Source: Rhizobiaceae bacterium (GTDB lineage: Bacteria > Pseudomonadota > Alphaproteobacteria > Rhizobiales > Rhizobiaceae). Taken from it: a stretch of 64,000 bases of DNA. The notes under the pieces are model-generated. The model saw only the letters and a program-made list of their open reading frames with translations. It was not told the DNA's origin and searched no databases. The position numbers and the translations under genes were made by a program. The stretch is from contig JAMLJC010000002.1 in assembly GCA_023953845.1 (NCBI GenBank), forward strand, positions 186,001 to 250,000. Reading direction: 5' to 3'. The stretch's first letter is position 1. Each line of letters begins with the position of its first letter. Positions 54,492-63,400 of this stretch are shown here, piece by piece.

Positions 54492-55793
54492 ATGCGAGCC
54501 AATCTCAGGGACATCGTGGAGCGCAACCTCTCCGGCGCTGCCGTTGCGCTGCCGTCCGTGTGTTCGTCGCACCCCGACGTGATCGCGGCGGCCGCGCTGC
54601 TCGCGAGGCGGCATGAGCAGCCGTTGCTGGTCGAGGCGACGAGCAACCAGGTCAATCAGTTTGGCGGCTACACCGGAATGAAGGCCGACGACTTCATCGG
54701 CTTCGTCGCGAATATCTGCGCCAGGGCCGGCCTGCCGCGCGAGCGCGTCATCTTCGGCGGCGATCATCTCGGCCCGCAGGCATGGCGGGACCAGGATGCG
54801 GGGACGGCGATGGCGCACGCGGCCGATCTCGTGCGCAGCTTCGTCGAGGCGGGCTTCACGAAGATACATCTCGACTGCTCCGAGGGCTGCCGGGGCGAGG
54901 ATGCACAGGTTTCCGACGCTTTGAGCGCGGAGCGTACGGCGCGATTGGCGGCGGTTTGCGAGCAATATGCGCCGGCGCGCGAGGATATTTCCTATATCGT
55001 TGGCACGGAAGTGCCGCCCCCCGGTGGGGCGCGTGCCAGCGATGGCGCGCACGGCATCGTGCCGACCTCGCCGGAAAGCGCCCGCGCGACGCTCGATGCC
55101 CAGCAGCGCGCGATCGAATCTATGGCGTCCTCCGAGGCGTGGGGCAGGGTGGTCGGTCTGGTCGTCCAGCCGGGTCTGGAGTTTTCCGGCGATCACATAG
55201 ACCATTTCAATCCCGGGTCGCCGGATCGGCTGTCACCGATCCTCGCCGACTATCCCGGCCTGTGTTTCGAGGCGCATTCGACCGACTATCAGCAGCCGCA
55301 AGTCTTTCCGGAACTCGCCCGCCGTCATTTCGCGATCCTGAAGGTCGGACCTGCTCTGACATTCGCCTATCGGCAGGCAGTCTATGCGCTCGACCATGTC
55401 AGGAATTGGTACGAGGCGCCAAAAGGACGCGCGCCGCTTGCCGACACGATGGAAGCGCTGATGCTCGCGGCGCCCGCCAATTGGGACAGGCACTATCACG
55501 GCACTGCGGAGGATGTCCGCAGGCTGCGCCACTTCGGCTATGCCGACCGCATCCGCTACTACTGGAACCGGCCTGAAGCGGAGGCGGCGGTTCGCGATCT
55601 CATCGCTTCGCTGGAGGCGCACAAGCTGCTCGTTCCGATGCTCGAACAGTATTTCCCGCCGGATGTCATAGCGCGCGCCGAAGGGCTGGCAGAGTATATG
55701 CCGAGCTGGCCGCGGGCCTTGATCCTCGCGACGGTGCAGGAGGCGTTGCTGCCCTACTTCAAGGTCGGCCCCGGCGGAGCCGACAGCCGCTGA
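54492..55793 (+). CDS. Tagatose-1,6-bisphosphate aldolase non-catalytic subunit GatZ/KbaZ-like
   Basis: A 433-residue protein of the GatZ/KbaZ family: SVCSSHPDVIAAAALLARRHEQPLLVEATSNQVNQFGGYTGM, then FGGDHLGPQAW, IHLDCSEGC and YIVGTEVPPPGGA. GatZ acts as chaperone or stabiliser for the catalytic GatY/KbaY aldolase. No GatY homologue lies in the window. The adjacent SDR is convergent and ends 33 bp away, so they are not co-transcribed. Confidence 0.92.
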   Translation: MRANLRDIVERNLSGAAVALPSVCSSHPDVIAAAALLARRHEQPLLVEATSNQVNQFGGYTGMKADDFIGFVANICARAGLPRERVIFGGDHLGPQAWRDQDAGTAMAHAADLVRSFVEAGFTKIHLDCSEGCRGEDAQVSDALSAERTARLAAVCEQYAPAREDISYIVGTEVPPPGGARASDGAHGIVPTSPESARATLDAQQRAIESMASSEAWGRVVGLVVQPGLEFSGDHIDHFNPGSPDRLSPILADYPGLCFEAHSTDYQQPQVFPELARRHFAILKVGPALTFAYRQAVYALDHVRNWYEAPKGRAPLADTMEALMLAAPANWDRHYHGTAEDVRRLRHFGYADRIRYYWNRPEAEAAVRDLIASLEAHKLLVPMLEQYFPPDVIARAEGLAEYMPSWPRALILATVQEALLPYFKVGPGGADSR

Positions 55794-55825
55794 ACCCATC
55801 CTGACGGCGATTTTGTCGAAGCATC

Positions 55826-56515
55826 TCAGGCGATCGAGTAGCCGCCGTCGACCGGAAGCACCACGCCGTGAACGTAGGCGGCTTCTTCCGAGACCAGGAA
55901 GGCGATGACGTTAGCGATGTCCGACGGTTCGGCCCAGCGGCCGAGCGGAATACGCGCGGTGATCTTCGGCCCGCGTTCCGGATCGTTCTTGGCGCCGATC
56001 GCCATGCGGGTCATGACCCAGCCGGGCGCAACGGCGTTCACGCGGATGCCTTCCGGTCCCCACGCCACCGCCATCGAGCGGGTCAGGCCCATGATGCCGG
56101 CCTTGGACGAGGCGTAGGCAGGCGATTTCGGCGAGCCGAAATAGCTCCACATAGAGGCGATGTTCACGATCGAGCCGCGCGCGGCGCGGAGCTTTTCACG
56201 GGCGGCGCTGGCGGCGGCGAGGCTTGCAGTCAGGTTGACGTCGAGGACCAGCTTGAAATCATCGAGACCCCATTCCCTCTCCTGACGCAGGATGCCGGCG
56301 CAGTTGACGAGCGCGTCGATCCTGTCGGCCCGCGCGACGAGCGCCTTGATATCCTCTTCCTTCGTCACGTCGGTGGTGACGAACTCGATGCTCTCGGGAA
56401 GTCCGTCCTCACGGTCCAGCCCGCCGGCAACGACACGGTAGCCCGCCGCGATCAGACGCTGGCAGGTTGCGAGGCCGATCCCCGTACCGCCTCCGGTTAC
56501 GATTGCTTTCTTCAT
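55826..56515 (-). CDS. Short-chain dehydrogenase/reductase (FabG/KduD-like)
   Basis: A 229-residue SDR with TGGGTGIGLA, NCAGIL, catalytic Ser (IVNIASMWSY) and YASSK complete, and PLGRWAEPSDIANVIAFLVSEEAAYVHGVVLPVDGGYSIA at the end. It is shorter than most SDRs because of a compact segment after the first strand. Convergent with the gatZ-like gene; sugar alcohol oxidation is a guess from that neighbour. Confidence 0.88.
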   Translation of the reverse strand: MKKAIVTGGGTGIGLATCQRLIAAGYRVVAGGLDREDGLPESIEFVTTDVTKEEDIKALVARADRIDALVNCAGILRQEREWGLDDFKLVLDVNLTASLAAASAAREKLRAARGSIVNIASMWSYFGSPKSPAYASSKAGIMGLTRSMAVAWGPEGIRVNAVAPGWVMTRMAIGAKNDPERGPKITARIPLGRWAEPSDIANVIAFLVSEEAAYVHGVVLPVDGGYSIA

Positions 56516-56983
56516 CGCATTCTCCTCGATCCATCCGCGTGCAGGTCAACTCTGCAGGGATTCCTCGGCTACCGCGCGGATACCGGGTCCGTCCAGCTTG
56601 TAATGCTCTTGGAGATGGTCGACTGCGCTTGCCGCCATCGATCGAGGCATCCTGGAAGAGTCGCTGGAGCGCGGGGTCGAGGCGACGGTATTCATGAGCG
56701 ACCTCGCTTCGAAAGCGGCGGGTTCTCGCTCTCACATTCCATGACCCGCGGCCCGATGGCGGTGAAGCCATGGTCGGAAACGCTGTACGGCTTTCAGGTC
56801 GCCTGTGCGAATCTCATCCAGATCCGCCTCGAAGGGTGGAGGCGGTGTTCGCGCCGTGAGAATTCCGCCGGACGGCATCCGTCATCTCTTTCGTTCCGTC
56901 CACCTGACGTATCGGACAGGTCGACCTCGACGTGCATAAGGTTGTAGATTGGCACGCATCGAGATCGGAGACCGCATTCACGC
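56516..56983. other. Gene-poor gap with decayed coding sequence
   Basis: About 470 bp with no complete gene. The minus-strand remnant at 56546-56728 is described separately. On the plus strand a short frame from about 56744 (MTRGPMAVKPWSETLY...) has no family match. The rest shows no clear promoter, repeat or structure and marks the boundary between the sugar catabolic genes and the polysaccharide cluster. Confidence 0.5.
56546..56728 (-). pseudogene. Possible remnant of the 3' end of a transketolase-like gene
   Basis: The minus-strand frame ending in TGA at 56546 reads AASAVDHLQEHYKLDGPGIR and a short tail. The pattern (helix, HYxLDGPGI, short amphipathic tail) resembles transketolase C-termini. 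Upstream the frame is closed by a stop at about 56726-56728 and is not coding-like, so only a fragment remains. Identification is weak. Confidence 0.3.
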
Positions 56984-57949
56984 ATGCGTGTGTTAATAAC
57001 AGGAGCGCACGGATTTATTGGCTCGGCCCTGCGTAAGGAGGCTGAACGTCGCTCCCTGAGGATCAGCACCCTTGCCATCGGAACCGGGAGGGCGGGCAAC
57101 ATCTACGATGGTCGCATCGGTTCCATGGATGATGTTGTGCAGTTAGCCGCGTTTCTGGAGCGACAGGCCCTCGACGGCATTGTTCATCTCGCGGGAACCA
57201 CGCATGGAGAGAGGCCGGCAGAAACTTTTGCGTTGAATACGGGCTTTGCCGCGACATTGATGGCGGCACTCGATCTCGCCGGACTGCAAAACTGTCCGGT
57301 GCTTCTGATCGGCAGCGCGGCTGAATATGGCCGCCCCCGGGCGGAAGGCGCGGATCGGCTGCGGGAGACCGACCCAACCCGCCCTTCGACTGTATACGGC
57401 CTCAGCAAGCTCTCACAGACCCAGTTCGGCCTTGCGGCGTCCGCCCGGGGGCAGACGATCGTCGTGGCGCGTGTGTTCAATGTCGTCGGCGCCGGCATGC
57501 CGAAGCATCTGAGCCTGCCAAGCTTCGCCAGCCGGATCGCGGCTCTCGGTACGGCGGAAACGCTGTCGGTACTGCGAACGGGCAATCTCGATGCTGTGCG
57601 CGACTACATTTCGGTGGAGAGCGCAGCCGCGGCCTTGCTTGATCTGCTCTTTGCGCCAGCCGCTTACGGTCGGGTCGTCAATGTGTGCAGCGGCAGATCA
57701 TACCGGATGCGCGACCTGCTCCATCGGATGCTCAAGATGGCAGAGCAGTCACCCGCAATCGAAGAGGCATCGGCAGGTGAGGAACCTCCGGACTGGGTCG
57801 TCGGCGATCCGACGCTCTTCTCCTCCCTGACCGGTTGGTTGCCGGGACCGATACGCGACGAGGATCTGGCTGCGGTGCTGGTCGACGCGGGATGCCGCGC
57901 TCGTCCAGGTTCCGAGGGACTCACCCGCGTCGTGCCCAGTGTGATCTGA
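56984..57949 (+). CDS. NAD(P)-dependent nucleotide-sugar epimerase/dehydratase/reductase
   Basis: A 321-residue extended SDR: TGAHGFIGSA at the N-terminus, IVHLAGTTHG, GSAAEYGRP (catalytic Ser) and the YGLSK Tyr-Lys pair. Family members include GDP-6-deoxy-mannose reductases and UDP-sugar epimerases. It opens the polysaccharide cluster. Confidence 0.88.
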   Translation: MRVLITGAHGFIGSALRKEAERRSLRISTLAIGTGRAGNIYDGRIGSMDDVVQLAAFLERQALDGIVHLAGTTHGERPAETFALNTGFAATLMAALDLAGLQNCPVLLIGSAAEYGRPRAEGADRLRETDPTRPSTVYGLSKLSQTQFGLAASARGQTIVVARVFNVVGAGMPKHLSLPSFASRIAALGTAETLSVLRTGNLDAVRDYISVESAAAALLDLLFAPAAYGRVVNVCSGRSYRMRDLLHRMLKMAEQSPAIEEASAGEEPPDWVVGDPTLFSSLTGWLPGPIRDEDLAAVLVDAGCRARPGSEGLTRVVPSVI

Positions 57950-58054
57950 GCAGGACTGCCGCATGTTCTCGTCATCAGCAATCAGCCTTGACTGGATACT
58001 GTCGGCCATTCAGCCGCAGTCGGCAAAGCCGGGGCTGGTCGTGGAGGCACTTGG

Positions 58055-59719
58055 ATGAAATCCACTCACGGCGCGACCGCTCCGACGGTTCGGACTGGAG
58101 AACGATCCGGCGCTTGCGGCATTGGGCCGCTGCCACGCGCGCCTGTGCAGGTAACGGCTGTTGCCGGCATGCTTGCCGATGTCTGGGAGATGTCCCGGCA
58201 GCGTCTTCTGCGCCGCCTTCTGGCTAACCGGCAGGAACTCTTTCAGGAAAGCTATTACGCCGACCAGTGCGGACGCGAGGCACTGACCGGGCTCAGCCCG
58301 CTGGAACACTATATCCAGATCGGCTCGCGTCGGAATTGCCCCGCTCATCCAACGATGGATGTCGGGCGCATCGTGGAGGATATGCTTACGGCTCCAGCGA
58401 CGCTGGACGGAACCGTGGTCGCCAATATGTTTCCCGGACTAGATAACGTACCCGACGAGGTTTATCGTGAGCTTGGGGCGTGGTCGCGCCATTTTCCGGA
58501 ACTGAATCCCAAGGCCTTTCGTCCGCCCCTTGATCCCGGCGCGATGAGTGTGCGCGCCGAGCGACTTGGAAAGGCGTTTTCAGCCCTGCGCGATGCGATC
58601 GGTTCGTCGTTTACGCATCTTGTCGTCGCGCCATGGCATTATCACCCCGGCGGCGCAGAGCGTATCGGGCTCCTTCTCATGCGGTATCTCCGCGATATGG
58701 TTGGGGCTGCGAACGTCGTGATGTACGCCGCCGATCTGCCGACGGTTCATAATGTGGATCTGCCCAGCGATACGAGGCTGGTCTCGCTCTGCGACGTGCT
58801 GGATTCTCCCACACTTGAAGAGCGTGTCGAAATGCTCGACAGGCTGATCATCGAGTTTGCGCCGCGTGTCGTCTTCAACCTTCATTCCGAATCCTGCTGG
58901 CAGCTTTTCGCGCGACATGGCGCGACGCTCCATCACAACACCGGTCTCTACGGGATCGTTTTCAGCAATGCTGTATCACCGGAGGGTGAGCCCTATGGCT
59001 ATTCCTATGAATTGCCCGGCTGCATCGGCGCGATGCGGGCGGTGATCGCCGACAATAGCAGCGTAAGGCGCGATCTTGCCCGGCATCTTCCCCTGCTCAA
59101 GCGCGATGTTGGAAAGATCCATGTCGTCTATACACCGGCGCCACCAGGCATGACGATGAAGCGGCCTCGACGCAACAAGCCTCGGCAAAGCCTCTGGATG
59201 AGCAGGTTCGCTGACGAAAAGCGGATGGACGTCCTTGCAGCGATCGCGGCGCGAATGCCGCATCGCCGTCATCTGGTCTACGGCTCTCTGGTGCAATCAC
59301 GACGTCCCGCGAGCCTCGATCTGCTTGACGCACTCGGCAATGTTGAAGTGCGCGGGCGCTACGCCAGTCTTTCGGACATCCCGGCAGACAGTTGCGACGC
59401 GTTTCTCTATACATCCACCTTCGACGGGCTTCCGATCGTGTTTCTGGAGGCGACGGCGATGGGTCTCCCGATCGTCGCGCCGGACGTCGGCGGCATAGGC
59501 GATTTCGTGACCGAAGAAACCGGCTGGCTGGTCTCAGGCTCCGAAGCGGTGGACGAGTATGTAGCGGCGCTCTGCGAAATCGAGGAGAATCCCGAGCTGG
59601 CCTGCCGCAAGGTGCATGCCGCCCAGCGGCTCGTCCGGGAGCGGCACGGATGGGAACGTTTTGCCTCTTCTCTCGCTTCTCTTCCCGGTTTCATAGAGAC
59701 CAGCCTTGTCGAGGAATAA
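58055..59719 (+). CDS. GT4-type glycosyltransferase with N-terminal tail repeat
   Basis: A 554-residue glycosyltransferase. Residues 60-100 hold one copy of a repeat (FQESYYADQCGREALTGLSPLEHYIQIG) found in large rhizobial/methylobacterial sugar-transfer proteins. The GT-B part runs from HLVVAPWHYHPGGAERIG to the nucleotide-sugar site YTSTFDGLPIVFLEATAMGLPIVAPDVGG. The ATG at 58055 follows GGAGG. It is clearly paralogous to the GT region of the giant protein at 60500. Confidence 0.9.
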   Translation: MKSTHGATAPTVRTGERSGACGIGPLPRAPVQVTAVAGMLADVWEMSRQRLLRRLLANRQELFQESYYADQCGREALTGLSPLEHYIQIGSRRNCPAHPTMDVGRIVEDMLTAPATLDGTVVANMFPGLDNVPDEVYRELGAWSRHFPELNPKAFRPPLDPGAMSVRAERLGKAFSALRDAIGSSFTHLVVAPWHYHPGGAERIGLLLMRYLRDMVGAANVVMYAADLPTVHNVDLPSDTRLVSLCDVLDSPTLEERVEMLDRLIIEFAPRVVFNLHSESCWQLFARHGATLHHNTGLYGIVFSNAVSPEGEPYGYSYELPGCIGAMRAVIADNSSVRRDLARHLPLLKRDVGKIHVVYTPAPPGMTMKRPRRNKPRQSLWMSRFADEKRMDVLAAIAARMPHRRHLVYGSLVQSRRPASLDLLDALGNVEVRGRYASLSDIPADSCDAFLYTSTFDGLPIVFLEATAMGLPIVAPDVGGIGDFVTEETGWLVSGSEAVDEYVAALCEIEENPELACRKVHAAQRLVRERHGWERFASSLASLPGFIETSLVEE

Positions 59720-59723
59720 GCCG

Positions 59724-60449
59724 ATGAACGACAGATCGACAGGCGACGGCGATATCTTCATCGCGGTCTGCGCCAGCCGGGAAGGAAAGTTGCTCCATCG
59801 CACGCTCGCTGTGCTGTCGGATGCAATGGTGGAGGCCACACTTGGCGGCTTCAGGTGTGAAACGGTCGTCTTGTTACACGATGCCGACGAGGCTACGGCC
59901 ACCATGGCCTACGACCGCGCCGGATCGTCTATTCGCGTCGTCGATTTGGGAGGAGCCGATCGAATCAAAGCCCGGAACGCGGCTGCGCGCATGGCTGAAG
60001 CGCCGCTGATCACCTGGATAGACGCCGGAGACGTCTGCAGCCGCGACTGGATTCGAGAGGCTGCCGGCCGAGCCTTCGAAGCCGGTCGCGAGGTGGTTTG
60101 GCATCCAGAGCATTGCGTCGTGCTGGGTGACAGTTTCCAACTTGTGGTATGCCGCGATCAGGAGGATGCACCGCGGGAAGTCGCCTCTTTTTTCTGGACG
60201 CCGCCCTATCCCTATGCGGCGCTCGCCCAGCGCGACCTCTATCAGCGCTTTCCGCTGCTGCCGCACGATACGGGGCGAGGATATCTCGGTGGCGACTGGT
60301 ACTGGGGTTGCGAAACTATCGCTGCAGGCATTCCGCACAAGACCGTACCGAAGACATTCGTGGGCATCCTGCCCGACGATCCGCCGGTTCGCATCAATCT
60401 GGGGCCAGCACCCCGCAACATGCGACCCGCACCCCTTCGGCGCGCCTGA
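59724..60449 (+). CDS. GT-A glycosyltransferase-like protein (family 2 type)
   Basis: A 241-residue protein with a Rossmann-like start (DGDIFIAVCASREGKLLHRTLAVL), RIKARNAAARMAEAPLITWIDAGDV (DxD-like) and a C-terminal GYLGGDWYWGCETIAAG as in family 2 enzymes. The ATG at 59724 has GAGGA eight bases upstream. It starts 5 bp after the preceding stop. Acceptor and donor are unknown. Confidence 0.82.
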   Translation: MNDRSTGDGDIFIAVCASREGKLLHRTLAVLSDAMVEATLGGFRCETVVLLHDADEATATMAYDRAGSSIRVVDLGGADRIKARNAAARMAEAPLITWIDAGDVCSRDWIREAAGRAFEAGREVVWHPEHCVVLGDSFQLVVCRDQEDAPREVASFFWTPPYPYAALAQRDLYQRFPLLPHDTGRGYLGGDWYWGCETIAAGIPHKTVPKTFVGILPDDPPVRINLGPAPRNMRPAPLRRA

Positions 60450-60499
60450 TGCCGGCGGCTGTGTGACCCGCGATACGATCCAGATGGCAGGATGACAGC

Positions 60500-63400
60500 A
60501 TGGGTGTGCCTTCCTTTTTCGGCTACCGGCATCTGAACAATGTATTTCGCGCCGGCAGCGATGCGGCGTACCTCTACGCTACCGTTCCTCATACGGCTTC
60601 GGCGCAGACGCTGCGCACGCTTTGGGCGCTGGAGAAGCGGCAGGGTCTGCTGTCATCCCCACCTCCTGCCGATCGCGCCACGCTGCACGATCACAGCGTG
60701 TTCCCCTGGCTCACGATCGACCATCCGGATTTTTCCCGCTACGTCGAGCGTTTTCAGTCGGCCTTCCGCTTTGCCGTCGTCCGCAACCCCTACGCCCGAC
60801 TCCATTCGATCTTTCTCACTCATATCCAGCGCGACACACCCGCGGGACGCCGCTTCCGGCGCACGGCGAAGCTCCCGGTAAGCGAGGTTCTCGACTTCGA
60901 TCGCTTCGCCACGCTGCTCGCCAACCTGCCAGAGCACGACCGGCATCCGGTCTTTTCACCACAGTCGGACTGGCTTTTGTACGAGAGCGTTCCCTACCAT
61001 GCGTTGGGTGCTGTCGAACGTTACGTCGAAGACATGAGCGCGATGATGGCGCATGCGGTGCCGCCCGGCGGTACTGCCGACGAGGCCGGGGATCTGTCGA
61101 TCGAGCGACCGTTCAGGCAAGTCATCTCGCCGGAGACAGCGCAACTCGTTCTCTCACTCTATCACCGCGACTTTGACGTTCTCGGTTACGATACCGACCC
61201 GGGCGCGGCCAGTGCTGCCCCGCGACGCCCGCTGGAGCGTATGCCGGAGCAGCCGCTCTACGGCACGCCGTTGTGGTTGCTGGTCGACAGCCGCGCTCAG
61301 CTTCTGGTCGGAAATGTCGACGTCGCCATCCGCCAGATCGAGCGGGTGATCGCGGAGGGAGAGGCTGAGCAGCGCGTCCTGCCGCAACTGCGCCTCGACC
61401 TTGCGCGCATCCATCAGGATCGTGGCGATTTCGACCAGGCGCTCGCCGTACTTCGGGCACCGCAAACCGCGTCGCTTTCCGATCCAGAATATCTGAGGGC
61501 ACTGGCGGAACTGGAATTGCGGCGCAACGAACCGGCCGCTGCTCTGAAGGCGCTTGTCGCGATGTTCTCGGCATCGGACCCATCTCCTTCGGCGGTAAGG
61601 GAGATCGGTGCGCTCTGCGCACTGACCGGCGATCTGGATACATCGTTGCGTATGGGACATGCCATTCTCGACGCAGTACCATCCGGACCTGAGCGCAACC
61701 GTCTTGTCGATGCCCTCGTCGCTGGATTGAGCCGTCGTGGCTCGCCGCGCTACGCACTTGCCGTGCTCGAAGATATCCGCGAGGTGCGTGATCTCGGTTA
61801 CGACGTCGCGGAGCCGGTCGCGCGGCTGCGAGGGGAAAAAAGCGCCCCGCCGCCTGTCGCGGCGCGCGATCCTGAGCTGCTGCCGCAGTCCGTCTTTGTC
61901 GATCCCGCATTGCAGGCGCTCGCGGAGGAGACCAGGGCAACCGCCGAATTCCTCCGGGAACGGCTGCTGCGCAAGGTGCTCGAAGCCAATCCGTTCCTAT
62001 TCGACGCCGCGCATTATGCGCGTAGCGCGCCGGATCTCGGCAAGAGCGGACTGACGTCGTTTGAACACTATGTGCGGCATGGCAGCCGTCGACCGGGGGT
62101 GGAGCCCAACACCTTCTTCAATCATGCCGTTTATCTGCACCACTTCGCACGCGAGCCCGACACCATCCTCGACGCACTCGTTCACTACGTGGTCGAAGGC
62201 GCGCCGAGAGCGATCGATCCCGGCCCGTTCTTCGACAGCAAGGCCTATCTCCGCAAACATGCGGATGTCGCAGGCACGAGCGCTAATCCTCTTAACCACT
62301 ACCTCTCCGGAGGGGAGCGCACGCGGGGACCTTTCGGCCTTCTGCCGGAATCCGTGTTCAATGGCCTGAAGCAGATGTCGTTCAACGACACAAAACTGTT
62401 TCCTAGTTCGTGGCGGCTGGGAGCCCTGACGCCCGATGCTTCCAGCCGTACTGCCGCCGAACGAAGAGGCGCCGTCTACAGCCGGCTGTCACGCGATCTG
62501 CCCGAGCATTGCACGCATCTCGTGCTGTTGCCGTGGGTCGCGCATCCGGGAGGAGCGGAGCAGGTTGCCGCCTCCACGCTGCGCATGCTTGTCGAGAGGC
62601 TCGGGGCAGGGGCTGTCGCCGCGATCGGCACCGACATGGCGAGCCGCAAGGGCTTCGATCTGCCCGAAGGTTTGAAGCTTTTCTCGTTGTCCGACTACCA
62701 CGAAGCTCTCACAGTGGAAGATCGCGTCGAGATCCTTGATCGCCTCATCATGGAGCGGAAGCCTCGGATCACGTACAATCTGAACTCGCTTGCGTGCTGG
62801 GTCCTGATGGATTCACGCTCCCATATGCTGAAAGGGGAAACCGCGCTCTATGCCGCCATTTTTGCGTATGGTTTCAACGAAATCGACGGAACCTTCGGCT
62901 TTCATCAGCATATCGAAGCCTGCATCGACCATTTGACCGGCATCGTTACCGACAACAGCCGGTTTCCTGCGATCCTGCCGAGAATGGCACCGATATTGTC
63001 GACACAGGCCGAGAAGGTGCATGTCGTTTATACTCCGATCACCACCACGTTCGCGGAACCTTCTTCTCCTTCCGCAACACGGCCACGGCAGGCTCTGTGG
63101 ATGAGCCGCTTCGCGCCGGAGAAGCGCATGGACGTGCTGGGAAGAATCGCAGCTGGCGCTCCCGACAGGCGCTTCGTCGTATACGGTTCGCAGAATCCCA
63201 ATGTCCCGCCGGCAGACATCACTTTCCTGCGCGATCTTCCGAATGTCGAACTGGCCGGTTATTTCCGCGACCTGGACGATGTTCCCTTCGACGAATGCGA
63301 CCTGTTCGTCTACACGTCCGCCTATGACGGCCTCCCGGTGGCGTTGCTGGAGGCCGCGGCAAAGGGCCTTCCTATCATAGCGCCAAACGTCGGCGGCATC

